Source: Rosa chinensis (lineage: Eukaryota > Streptophyta > Magnoliopsida > Rosales > Rosaceae). Taken from it: a stretch of 64,000 nt of DNA. The notes beneath the pieces were generated by a model. The model saw only the letters and a program-made list of their open reading frames with translations, was not told where the DNA came from and did no database searches. Shown one piece after another: positions 22,273-33,222 of this stretch (the stretch's first letter is position 1; every line of letters starts with the position of its first letter). A program made the position numbers and the translations under genes. The stretch lies in assembly GCF_002994745.2 (NCBI RefSeq), contig NC_037089.1, positions 14,092,141 through 14,156,140 of the forward strand, given 5' to 3'.

Positions 22273-22367
<95 letters not shown>
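22273..22367. repeat. (GA)n microsatellite
   Basis: This is an uninterrupted AG/GA run of about 95 bp. It creates a spurious Leu/Ser-repeat frame on the minus strand. Confidence 0.95.
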
Positions 22368-22370
<3 letters not shown>

Positions 22371-22519
22371 GCATAAGCTGTAACTATTTATATTTTTAGT
22401 GTCTGGTTGTAAAGAGGTGACCTTAATTATCATGGGGATATTTGTGTTATCTGAATTATAATAAGTTACTTTAAAATGATCTCTTTTATCATTATCCCAA
22501 GAGAAAACTATATCTTCTT

Positions 22520-22638
22520 TTTTTTTTCTTTTTTTTTCTTATAAAAGAGGATCAAAGGATTTCACTCCTATACTCATGGTGACTCGAACCCATGACTTCC
22601 TACATAGGTAGTGAGTGCTCTAACCACTGAGCTGACAC
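22520..22638 (-). mobile_element. tRNA-derived SINE
   Basis: On the minus strand, CAGCTCAGTGGTTAGAGCAC resembles a pol III A box and GGGTTCGAGTC a B box. The element ends in an A-rich tail (T-rich 22516-22539 on the plus strand). Its flanks AACTATATCTTCTT (22506-22519) and AACTATGTCTTCTT (22639-22652) form a 14-bp duplication with one mismatch. It is about 120 bp and not a functional tRNA gene, because the 3' half of the cloverleaf is missing. Confidence 0.65.
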
Positions 22639-22652
22639 AACTATGTCTTCTT

Positions 22653-22883
22653 CATTTGTCCATACTTGTTATATTTCTAAACCTGTATCCAATATTTTCA
22701 CTTTCCTTTTCAACTATTTTTTTTCAACTTCTTCTAAAAAAAAAAAAAAAATTAAATAAAACAAAACAAATTTTTTCACCTTAATGTTAATATGAGGCAT
22801 TCACCAAGCCTGAGGTCCAATAAGAGGACAAGGGACGAATGAAACCACATTGATTAGGGTCTAATGCACCAAAAACATTATTT
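22653..22883. other. Short AT-rich spacer
   Basis: An A-run at about 22735-22752 is the only structure. No gene is seen. Confidence 0.5.
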
Positions 22884-23221
22884 GTGGCCATCTCCAACAG
22901 CCTAGTTAAATTCAAATTTTAGCTATATATAGCTATTCTGAAAGCAAAATTCAACTCCAACATACTAGTTATAGCCAAGTTAAATTTAGCTTTAGCTAAA
23001 TTGGCTAGCTATATTTAGCTAGAGAATCATGCATAGCTAAAGCAAAAGTTATATTTCTCTCTCCTCTTTTGTCCGCGTGTCAGTTTATGATTCGATAAAA
23101 TATAGTATATTATTTATAAATAGCTACTATTGCTGAAGCAACATTGTTAAATCAATAGCTATATTTCATAATTCTAGCTAAATTTAACTAAAAAAGTTTT
23201 CCTACTGTTGGAGATGCTCTA
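22884..23221. mobile_element. MITE with GGCCATCTCCAACAG ends
   Basis: The left end GGCCATCTCCAACAG and the complement of the right end GAGCATCTCCAACAG are near-perfect inverted repeats. The 338-bp interior is AT-rich, with repeated 'tagctatattt' on both strands. No target-site duplication could be assigned with confidence. A hAT-type MITE is likely. Confidence 0.55.
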
Positions 23222-23481
23222 AGGGCTTCAGAAATGAAGAAACGCAATGAACTTATGTGCAATTGTGCAAATAGGTAGCCCATTTCAAATTTCTCAACTT
23301 TTCAATGGACAATCAGACCAAAAGATAAGACTTTTAATGGACACACTAATTTAGGCCGCAGAAGTTTTCAATCTTCGATTTCGAAAGCCTTTGGAGACGT
23401 TTCAATAGTCATATGGTAAAGTTGAGGTACTTTTTTTTTTTTTAGGTACTTGACATTAGCAAAATTACTTATACCACTAGT

Positions 23482-23789
23482 TAGGCCTCATCAAAAAGCC
23501 CGCGGATCAAGTGGGTCGATGGAGGCCCGCCGGCCCTTAGGACCAAAAGCCCAGACCGATTCGTTAAAAAGCCCACAAAAGTCTGCCTCAGTGGGTAGAG
23601 GGCCGGCTAGTCAAAAAGCCCGCAAAAATCCTGCCCAGCCCTCCAAAAGTCCGCTAGGCTCGGTTCGTAAAAGCCTGTAAACAATTATATATGTGTTATA
23701 TATATATATATATATAAGAATATGTGTGTGTGTGTTTATATATGTGTGTCAGTGTGTGGAAGTTCTCATACTTCTATATAGAATGTATT

Positions 23790-23841
<52 letters not shown>

Positions 23842-24771
23842 AGGTCTCATACTTCTATATAGAATATGTGCATACATATTCTACATATCATGACGACGGT
23901 TGACCAATTCGATCGGATTCGAAAATATGGTGAAATTAGCTAAATTTTTTACCACACTCATAATTTATTATAATAATCTCATCCAACGGTCGGTTTTTCC
24001 ATTTTCTTTAAATTGATAGGAGTTGCTCTTTGGAGTGTATAATATATAAATATAGGTTTACAAGAATAACTAAGTTTGACCTAGTTGATCGAATTCGAAA
24101 TGAGAACCAAATTGGTTGGATTTTTTGCAACCACCATAAAATATTACAATCTCTCTATCGAGCGGTTGGTTTCTCTAAATTCATTTTCCACTTCATGGTT
24201 GCTTTAGAGTGAACCTCAACAATTTAAATGCAATATATAAGTCATACAACTTTAGGAGGCAAATTGGTATAGGTCAACGTCTTTATAACTAAAATTGAAA
24301 TTTTTATATTATGTCCACGCATATCCATCGATGGAATATTTATAGACGTGATATAAAAAAATAAGCACATTTCACAATTGTCACACCGTCAGTCAACCAA
24401 GAAGACATAGAAGTGACGACGGTTGACCAATTCGATCGGATTCGAAAATATGGTGAAATTGGCTAAATTTTTTACCACACTCATAATTTATTGTAATGAT
24501 CACATCCAACGGTTAACTTTCTCATTTTCTTTGAATTGATAGAGGTTGCTCTTTGGAGTGTATGATATATAAATATAGGTTTATTAAAAAATTAGTATCT
24601 TTAAAGATTTATTTGTAAATAAAGTCCGCAAGGCCTAGTCCGCAAAAGCCCGAAAAGATCGTAAGACCCGCTTTATATGGATGAGCTTGGATCCTTCGAT
24701 TTACAATAAAGTCCGGTCTGACCCGTTATTATTTAAAAATATAGCAAGGCCCGGCCCGTTGATGAGGCCTA
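23482..24771. mobile_element. hAT-like element with internal direct repeats, 8-bp TSD
   Basis: The TIRs are TAGGCCTCATCA and its exact complement. CCACTAGT is duplicated at 23474-23481 and 24772-24779. It is 1290 bp with no transposase. The interior holds two ~175-bp direct repeats beginning 'gacgacggttgaccaattcg' (about 23890-24065 and 24416-24590) with a more diverged third copy between them (about 24066-24215). TA and TG microsatellites lie at about 23694-23840. Confidence 0.85.
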
Positions 24772-24779
24772 CCACTAGT

Positions 24780-25235
24780 GGACATTAATTTAAAATTTTA
24801 ATCGAGTCATTATTCTAAGTTCGTCACTAGAGGGCCTCCTCCCCTACTAAAACTTTCTCTTAGGCCATCTCCAACCCATCAGGCTAAAAATAGCCTTGGG
24901 GCTAAATTTTAGTCCTGATTTCTTTACTATTCATCGATGTGACATCAACTGTCTCCAACCTGTCAAGACTAAATTATAGCCCTAAAATATATTTTAAAAT
25001 TTTGAACATGTTATAAAGTAGAGAGAAGATAAAGATAGAATAGTTGGAAGGAAGTATAAGTGTTCTCATTCAGTCTCATTAACCTCCTTTATATAGAGGC
25101 AAGATTTAGATCAAAGTACATAACTAATTAGTGTTTATGTGGAAAGCCACATATATAATAATATTTACAATAGAATATGTTATATATGTGTGTGTGTGTG
25201 TGTGTTCTTCTTTTTTATCAGATTCTTATTTGTAG
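24780..25235. other. Spacer with one MITE-like end
   Basis: 'taggccatctccaacccatc' at about 24873 resembles a MITE terminus, but no partner end is visible. A TG run lies at about 25186-25205. No gene is seen. Confidence 0.35.
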
Positions 25236-25859
25236 TAAGGGTAATTCTAGTTGGACCTCCAAATTTGATATTTACACCTCCAACTTTTTTCAATTATTAA
25301 TAGACTCTGTCAAGTTATATGAAAAGACAAATAAGGACAAAGAGAGAAAATTAAAAAAAATATAAATAAATAAATACTCTTCTTACCTCCTCCAATCAAA
25401 TATAACATTCAATTAAATTATTTTTTTTTCCAAAATTTGTTTATATTGCCTATGATAATTTACCTAAAATAATTAAGTAAAAATAATAATTTCTACACAT
25501 GGCCCATCATTTAATACAAAAATAAATTCAAAACAATTTGATTTGGATTTTTTTTTTAAACTAAATTAATTGAATATTATGATATAGTTATTACTTGATC
25601 TTCTAACCCAAAAACCCTTGAAATCCTTCTTTTAGCAAATTCATAGAGATTCCAACAACATATCAAGATCGAGAACCAACGTGGTTGAAGAGATATAAAA
25701 AATAGAGTAAAAGATTGTTATATCTCATGTTTAATGGCGTTTTGGTAAAAATAAGGAGGTCCACTTAGTTTTTCAAGTATTCTAAAAGGTAAATTAGAGG
25801 TGTACTGAGTATTAGAAGTCCAAATAGCAAATTTGGAGGTCCAACTAGAATCACCCTTA
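25236..25859. mobile_element. TIR element, class undetermined
   Basis: AAGGGTAATTCTAGTTGGAC at the left and its near-complement at the right (one mismatch) open an inverted repeat of about 35-60 bp containing 'ctccaaatttg'. It is about 620 bp and AT-rich, with no coding. The target-site duplication could not be settled. Confidence 0.65.
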
Positions 25860-26648
25860 GAGTAATTGAAATTATTTTTATAATAAAGAATATTTTTTCC
25901 GGTTGTACTTTTCAAATTCCACGTGTTTCTTCACAGGCAATGTTGTAGATTTCTTATTCGATTTTATATATGTGGCATATGTTATCTTAATGAAATATTT
26001 TTAAATTCTCAAAAATGATTTCGAGGCCACGTGTTTTGTTTAATAATTTCGAAATGGATATAAAACAATTTTTGGCTTGATCGCATCTTATCATATTTTC
26101 GGATATGATTTTGAGGCCACGTGTTTCGTCGTGATTTGTTTGTGAAATTTCGAAATGGATGTAAAGCAATTTTTAGATTGATCGAATCTTATCAAATTTT
26201 CGGATATAATTCATGAATGACACGTATTCCATTTTCATTGGATTATCAAATTTTGGAGTGGATATGATGTCTATGTGGCACTCGTTATCTTCAGCAAAAA
26301 ATAACTTTATAAACTGATCGAGTGCTTAAACTAGCATAACTCACAAAATCATTTACTTCTCTCTACTCACCTTCATCAGCTTCATACTTAAAAAATAAAA
26401 AATAAAAAATAAAAAAAAAACACTTTTGCAATGAGTTCTAATTGGTCCAATAAGTGGCAGGAAAGATAACGCACATAAGATGAAGAGGATGAAGAAGATG
26501 AAGTGATGGAAATGCATGCAACACAAGTTATGACGATGGCAGCTAGTTAGTTGGCTAATGAACAACTCTGTCCACAACCACAATGGGGTGGGTCGGTTCC
26601 AGGGTGCAAATACATCCTTCGGTTCAGGGAGAAAATGAAAGATTAAGA

Positions 26649-26679
<31 letters not shown>

Positions 26680-26705
26680 GAAGTAGAATAAAGTTGAGGT
26701 GATAT
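25860..26705. other. Spacer with a tandem duplication
   Basis: 26018-26105 and 26108-26212 are two copies of a unit of about 90-105 bp. Each contains 'gaggccacgtgttt', 'ttcgaaatggat' and 'ttatcaaattttcggata'. An AT run lies at 26649-26676. No gene was recognised. Confidence 0.5.
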
Positions 26706-26713
26706 GTATTTAT

Positions 26714-28160
26714 CAAGGTTTTAAGTTTCTCCGAAACTGCCGAAATTTCCGTAAATTTAAAGTACTGAAATGAAATTCATATGCTATATCATTTCCGTCA
26801 GGAGTTTCCCGAAATTTTCCTAAATTTTCAGTATATTTCCGTGAAATTCTTAATTTCTGAAATATCTACACACACAAAATATATTAAAAAATTCACACTT
26901 AAATTTTGTCTGAAATTTCTCTTAAATTCGTTTGTCACTGACAAAATATGAAATTTTGATTTTTTTTCCCAATCAAGTTGAAATTGGATACAACAAAACC
27001 CTCTTTACTTTATCTGCTACCAAAGTACTCATGCTCCAAGTCTCCAACCACATCATGATTCTATTTGCAATTGTGAGTCAAATTATGGAAATGACAGGGG
27101 GAGTGGCAAATCATGGCACTACAACCAATATAGTAGTGATGATCATACTACTTATCATGATGCAAATCATGAATACAATTCTAGAGCTAGGGATGCACAA
27201 GGAAGACACGATAGCCATTTGTCTCCAAATGAGTTTGAATCACTTTCTTCAAGTCTTGACCCAATGGACACAGGAACTCAATATAGTGATAACCCTAACT
27301 CATTCCATTCTCTTTATCCTCATCATGAAATGAGTTCTACCTCATAAAATACTTACGGAATTGGATCAAGCTCACAAGGTGGAAGCATATATGGCCTTTT
27401 TTTTTTTTATCATTCTTCGTCCCAAATGTTGTATGCTTCATACAATGAAACACCATATTGGGTAATTCCATAATATTCGATATATGGATTGCATGTGGGA
27501 AAAGATCAACACACATACATTACCCATGTGATGAAGTACCAAAATTAGTTCCAAAATTCATGTACTTGGGAGCAGTATATGCCAGTATTGTATAATACTA
27601 AATGGGAGCAGTTTAACCACATAGATCGAACCACATCGTAGTAGCTCTTATTACTAATACTTTATATTACTTTTGTTGTACTTGTTTATTTTCATTCACG
27701 GGGTTTTGGTATTACGTCCCCTCCATTGTATTTTTCTAATTATTAGTGAAAAAAGCGTGATGGCCAAGCCTCCCACTTGGTTCCAGCCATAAAAAAATAA
27801 TAATAATAAATAAATAAATCACATTCACATTCACATTGTCAATATACAGAACATATATAATTAAAAATAGATAAAAACACTAGTTTAGCAACTTACTACA
27901 GTTTTAGTTAATTACTCGTCTATATTAAATATCACAATTCTATTATTTATGTATAATTTTAGAGAGGTTATATTGTAAATAGGTTTATTATAGGTTAGTT
28001 TAGTCTATAAAAGTTTCATTCAAAAATATCATTTTATAAATGAAATTAATGTGATTTCTTTATTTTTAACCGAAATTTTCACCGAAATCGAAACTTTCTC
28101 CGAAATTTCCTTAAATTTGAAGTACCGAAATCAAAACTGAAACCGAAATTTGAAACCTTG
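26714..28160. mobile_element. hAT-like element with a transposase-tail remnant, 8-bp TSD
   Basis: The ends are CAAGGTTT and its complement, followed by families of 'ccgaaatttcc' words on both sides. GTATTTAT is duplicated at 26706-26713 and 28161-28168. It is 1447 bp. Around 27030-27347 a plus-strand frame stays open for about 100 codons and is rich in His, Ser, Asn, Asp and Tyr (for example HLSPNEFESLSSS, then YPHHEMSSTS and a stop). It looks like the low-complexity C-terminal tail of a hAT-type protein, which is inference. The overlapping 133-codon frame at 26932-27333 is the wrong frame. Confidence 0.8.
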
Positions 28161-28168
28161 GTATTTAT

Positions 28169-29688
28169 AGTAAAAAAAAAACACAACGCCTAGATGATGT
28201 CAGCATAACTAGCCGTTGCTGACGTCATATAGTCATTTATAGCTGTCAAATTATAAGATGTAATCAATATGGACCATTGATTTAAAAATTTGAAAATACA
28301 CTCACACATGCATGCAAGTTGTATCACATGACGTGGGCCTCCCCACTTTCTGATCCAATCGTTGGGTCTCCCCATTGAATAAAATATTAGTTTTCTAAAG
28401 GCTATAGGCTAAATCAAGAGATATATTTAGTCCTTTAAGTTGCACTTTGACCCTCAAAAATAGCCCCTTCCTTTCAAAAAAAAAGTAGCCCTTTTACCCT
28501 TAACAATTTGAGTTGGACATGAAAATTATCAAATTTTAACCATTTGACAAAGGGTTGGAGTTAGCCTTAGCTTCTTTCAAAGTCTACCAAAATGTGCTGC
28601 CACGCTATTTCTTTTCTATTGCTGAATATGATCACACATATAGTAACTCGCTGGGTACAGAAACTGATATTGATGATTGAACTGCAAAGACTGGTTGGAG
28701 GGGTCAAAAGCAGCGCCACCAATAATTGGTGGAAGCAAAAATGGTTGGTAAACTGCGACATCAAGCGTGACATAACTCACATGCATTCACAGAATGCTAC
28801 ATATCACATGGCCAAAGGGACCCTCTCCACTTCTAGGAGAGGATTAGCTCTCTTTCTGAGATGCGTTTTTTGACCCCCACAACTCTCTCCGTCACTACAA
28901 GGCAACAATCTACAGGAAGCTAATCTCTCAGTATGATGTGTATCAATCTGTACATATGAATGGATAAGAAAACAAAACTCTTTCTAGCCAGAATGAAATT
29001 ATTGACCCTACTGAAGAAAAATCACATTCAAACCCTCTACTACTGTCATCCCCATTTATGACTCCAAATCGATCACAATTTGAACACGAAATGAAACAAT
29101 TGATGTCATGGATTTTGCTAATACAGTACTAAATCGTAACAGAATAAAACTATTTCTGACAAGAAGGATCTAATAATAACAGCTACCTTCAAGAAATATG
29201 AGCATGTGTTTCTCCAATATAGTAGTCTACAATGGATCATGTGCTCCACAGAGAAACCGCATTCTTTGTTTAAACTCGTGACACTATCCCTCTGACGACG
29301 ACGACTTAATTAGGGGCCTTCCATTCTAAAGACAGAAAATAACATCCTCAATTCTAACTTGCTATGTTCTTCTCCAGCACATGAAAGATTTGAGCAATGC
29401 AGGCTTTCTGTGATTGTGCCTGTAATTTCGCTCTTATAACCAAGAGATTCAATGAGATTAGATTTCCTATAATGGCTCCAGGAGAGAGTAAACTGTACAA
29501 TTAAGGAAATACATGATGCACCGAAAATGATTTTGAAGTGATGCAAATTGTAACAGAAGTGAAAGTAGACACCAAGCAATGCTTAATCAGCTGCCAAAGT
29601 ATTCGAAATGCCCAGTGAAATCCACATAACGTCTTCCCTCTCATTTATAAAGACACATTCTCAAGCTAAATCTTCTGGTGGATGATGC
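28169..29688. other. Spacer downstream of the BZR1-like gene
   Basis: No gene was recognised. Frames at 28190-28375, 28567-28773, 28592-28873 and 29310-29579 lack family features. The part nearest 29688 is expected to be the 3' UTR of the BZR1-like gene. Confidence 0.45.
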
Positions 29689-31170
29689 TTAAGTATGCAT
29701 CTTCCCATTCCCAAGTGTAAGCTCCAGATCTTCCACTCCAACCTCGTGTATTCTCTCACCCTCCCAAGCTTTCAGCCTGCCACTCTCAAACTCAAACTCG
29801 GAGCCTCGTGCCCTCTCCACAGGGTTCCCCCAACCAATCCCCCCATTCCCAACAACAGTCTGCTGAAGAACATTCTGCTCAGCCACCGGTTTCATAAGAT
29901 TAAATGTGGGCGAAGGTGGAGCTACTGAAGGTACCCCTGTTTGGAAACTCACCCACCGACCGGAGTCCACTGTGGAAGCATCAGACTCGTCACATTCTGG
30001 AATTGTGGCAGGTGCAAGATGGTGGCGCCGAGTAGGACTTGAAGGGGCAGAGGCTGCAAAAAGGGGGTGGCGCAAGGAGTTTATGCAGCCATTAGTAAGG
30101 GATTCCCAGTCAGGTTTCCGCTTCGATCCTCTAGAGGTTGGAGAAGAAAGAGGAGGAGTGACAGGAGCACTGTTGGAAATTCTAAGAGGAGGAAGATTCG
30201 TGGGAATGGAAGCCAAGTTATGCAGGAATGGAAGAAGGTAAGAGGAGGGTTTTGATGGTAAGAGGAGGGGTTTCCATCGAAACGAGTTGGGCTGGGAAAG
30301 GAGGACGATGATGGACTGGCATGGTATGACGGCACAGGACTTGGGAAAGATGAGGATTGTGGGCTTGGTTGCATAGATGAACACGCACTCATATTTGTGG
30401 GAGTGCCTGCAATTTCAATTGGTGGCTTGCATCCCTGTATGCAAAGATAATCAAACAATAAGATTATGTGAATAAAGAGAGCACCCAATTGAAATCTAAC
30501 TCATCAAAAGTTGTCTATCAAATGGATTTCAACACATTGATATACTTTGAGTCAATAGAGATTCACACAGATCTCATCACCAATGAGAAAACAAAAAATG
30601 CATGAACAAATCACAGCCTCTTCATCAATAACTTATCAAATCATGAAAATTGCACGTATCCAATATAATCTACAGATACAGCCTTTGTGACAGAGTTCAG
30701 ATCCTGAGCAGAACCAGAACAGAGAAAAAGATATTCTATTACAGAACAGAAATCAAGTTGCTCAATCTGTTCCTACAAGATTATCTTCCAAAAGGGTAGC
30801 TACTAATTAGAATGAACAAATGGATTCACAAGAACCTAAAAACCAAACACCAACCAAAACCAAGTTCAAGTTCAAGTTCACAAAGATTCCCATACAGATC
30901 TGCGAAAATCAAAACCAATAAAAACGAAAGCAAAATGATGACTACCTTGCGGTAAGTAGTGCCATCTTCTTCAACGACCCAACCAGCTTCAGCACATAGA
31001 GCTTTCAAGACCTCGTTGTTGTCGCAGTGCTTGGGAAGCTTGTAGCTGCCCTGGGCTCTGAGGCCAGAGTATATCTTAGCAGCAATGGCTCTCCTCCTCC
31101 GCTCCCTCCTCTTGTTGTTCTCCCTCTCCTTCCACGTCGGTAACCTCCCCGATGACCCACCGCCGGTCAT
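29689..31170 (-). CDS. BES1/BZR1-homologue transcription factor with a frameshifting 20-bp duplication
   Basis: BES1/BZR1 proteins are plant-specific brassinosteroid-response transcription factors acting in the nucleus. Exon 1 (31170-30946) encodes 75 residues from [15 protein letters not shown], including the bHLH-like DNA-binding region ([35 protein letters not shown]). Exon 2 (30434-29689) adds the Ser/Pro-rich kinase-target region. A tandem duplication (GGTAAGAGGAGGG unit, 30237-30256 beside 30257-30277) adds 20 bp after about residue 134. As read, the product would end near residue 192 with about 58 foreign residues. If the extra 20 bp are ignored, the frame closes at about 316 residues, the usual length, and ends in an LELTLGN EAR-like motif. 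Everything else is intact, so this is either a recent null or truncating allele or a sequence error. The 511-bp intron carries a repeat shared with the hAT element at 42694-47071. Confidence 0.88.
30520..30775. repeat. Intron segment shared with the hAT element
   Basis: This part of the BZR1-like intron matches about 43455-43645 in the same orientation. Shared words include 'atttcaacacattgatatac', 'aaaacaaaaaatgcatgaac', 'acttatcaaatcatgaaaat' and 'aacagaaatcaagttgctca'. The intron copy is longer by an internal block (about 30655-30740). Confidence 0.8.
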
Positions 31171-32045
31171 TCTAGCACCACCTCCGACCCTTCTGACCTT
31201 TCTCTCTCTAGAGTCAGTTGAGGCCTTGAGGGGAGAGAGAGGGAGAGAGAGAGAGAGCACTATTGTATTGTGTGCCCCTCTCTCACGAGGAAAGTGTCTT
31301 TCTTTATTCAAGAGAACTGTGTGAGAGGAGAACTGGATTCTTTTCTTTTTCTTTCCCCTTTGTTTTTTTGTTTTTTGGTTGTTTCCTTTTTTCTTTGCTC
31401 TATCCCTTCTCTGTTCACACAGAGCATGGAAATTATTGCAAATTTCTTCAGAGATTTTATCATAAAAGGGTGAGTAGGTATTATATGTTAATCCTCTATA
31501 ATAAGGTGATTAGGGTTCTAAAGTCACAAGAAAGCTACAAATAATAATATTTGGGACACTGACTTATTTATCAATACCGTCAACTTTTCATTTTGAAGAG
31601 GTATTACAAAAATGATTAAAAACTTGATAACTAAACTCTAAATTCCAAACGTTGAAAAATAATGGAGTAGCAGATAAACTCTTTTTGCTTGAAATTTTGG
31701 TAGAGGTAATGAGTTGATTAGACTGTAGTTATTTCAAGATTAATGACGATGTTACCCAACTTGTTGAAAGAGAGGTCAAGACGTTACACATGATGAATGA
31801 GAGTGAAATGAATATACATTTTAGATGAATAAATAAAAACCAAATGTATAGAATCATAAAAAAAAAAAATTTTGTGGAAACTACAAATCTTGTATGAGCT
31901 TAAAATGAAATAGAAAAAAAACAAATTCGATTCAAGCAAAAAAAAATGTCATGAGATCAGCACGAGTGACTTGCTATTAAAACTTACGAGTATGAGACAA
32001 AATATAAACTCAAGCGTTATAATTTCAAATCTTTAGTTGTTGAAT
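31171..32045. other. 5' flank of the BZR1-like gene
   Basis: A GA-rich tract (about 31228-31258) probably lies in the 5' UTR. Beyond it there is AT-rich spacer with no recognised gene. Frames reading plus across 31085-31544 are antisense artefacts. Confidence 0.45.
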
Positions 32046-32055
32046 AACAACTCAA

Positions 32056-32230
32056 GTGGTCTAGTGGTTCTTGTCTAGTTGGGTGTGCTCCCCAACCTAG
32101 GTTCGAATCCCGAAGCTGTCAAAGTGGCCAGACACTGTGCTGCAATGCACAGTTGGAGCATTTCACATGCGCCGAAGGAGTTTATCTTAGTCCTAGGAAG
32201 CCTTTAGGTTCCCCTTAACAAAGTGAAAAA
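32056..32230 (+). mobile_element. tRNA-derived SINE with 10-bp TSD
   Basis: The head contains an A box (TGGTCTAGTGG, about 32057-32067) and a perfect B box (GGTTCGAATCC, about 32100-32110). A non-tRNA body and a short A tail follow. AACAACTCAA is duplicated at 32046-32055 and 32231-32240. It is 175 bp. The tRNA-like head lacks a matching acceptor 3' half, so this is a retroelement, not a tRNA gene. Confidence 0.85.
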
Positions 32231-32240
32231 AACAACTCAA

Positions 32241-33172
32241 ATTCACCACACTTGTCATTTAGTGGATCATAGCCACACTAACCCAAAGACCACTCAAATA
32301 ATCAAGGAAACTGCAAAAAGATGTGGATCTATGAATAACACATATCCACTAGAGCAAACACTGTGATCCCAGTTCTAAAAGAGGCAATGATATGGCTGAG
32401 TCCATTATTGATGCAAGGTTTGAATGAGATTGGCAACCTAAAGAAATCTACAAGTAGATAAGGTTCTATTCATCTCACTAGTGTAGCAATAAGTAGTTCT
32501 ATTCTCCTACAGTAGTAAGTACCAAGTACCCCAGTTTTATTTTCAGATTATATTTCTTCAGGCATATTTTCTAGCTACAGCATTTGTGAAAAGTTTATAG
32601 CTAAATCTGTTAAAGGGATTAGGGAATAGAGAAACTAACTCTACGATAAACATTAGCATTCAATCATTTGTGAATACTCATTCATTTAACACCTTCTATT
32701 TTATTTTTAGACTAACACAATATAAAATGTCACCTTGTTGAATGTTTTTAATCTTGAAATATCATCAAGTTTATCAAAATAAAGATGAAGCATAAGTAAA
32801 TAAATGAGAATATAACTTCTCAGATTCTTGGAATAGTTTATATATTTAATAATAGTTGTACGTTTATCATACTCAAAATAGTTAAATTTCAAAGATTACA
32901 GACATTACAAGAAAATCATATCACCGACCTCACCTCTTATCCGACCAAGAGCCGACGAGTTAGATACATTTTAAAACAATTTCTAACATATTTGATGAAA
33001 ACTTGGCTGGCATACCGGACATTACCCCATAACCTAAAAAAGAAATAAACCTTCATAGCCGAAGGCTGAATGACATGATTACTACTAATGTTCCATCAAT
33101 CAAATGTTAATCAATCTCAACTGTGGTCCCGCTCGCAGAGGATCCTTTCCGTTAATCCGGGCCGGGTTCCTC
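32241..33172. other. Spacer, possible CACTA end
   Basis: 'cattacaagaaaatcatatc' at about 32903 resembles a decayed CACTA terminus (CACTACAAGAAAA), but no partner is visible. No genes were seen. Confidence 0.35.
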
Positions 33173-33222
33173 CGACGTGACGTGACGTGACGTTCCGTTT
33201 GAACGGAACAGTTACGGACAAG
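33173..33222. promoter_or_regulatory. Array of TGACG/ACGT elements
   Basis: Four overlapping copies of GACGT (CGACGTGACGTGACGTGACG, 33173-33192) are followed by the palindromes TTCCGTTTGAACGGAA and CAGTTACGGACAAGTAACTG. ACGT-core motifs are bound by plant bZIP factors. A G-box-like CCACGTG follows at about 33426. No gene start nearby could be tied to them, so function is unknown. Confidence 0.45.

Noticed and set aside
22221..22433. 70-codon Leu/Ser repeat protein
   Set aside because: Translation of a (GA)n microsatellite.
11480..22500. Divergent Mutator-type TIRs bounding the whole gene-fragment cluster
   Set aside because: Phrases near 11490 and the complement near 22495 look loosely alike, but no matching 9-bp duplication was found, so the outer element could not be defined.
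22520..22638. tRNA gene on the minus strand
   Set aside because: A and B boxes are present but the cloverleaf cannot close, and the unit has an A-rich tail and a target-site duplication, so it is a SINE.
26932..27333. 133-codon plus frame
   Set aside because: The neighbouring frame carries the better protein-like text with a clean stop; this one is a shifted shadow inside a hAT element.
29695..30255. Plus-strand frames of 62-111 codons
   Set aside because: Antisense shadows of exon 2 of the BZR1-like gene.
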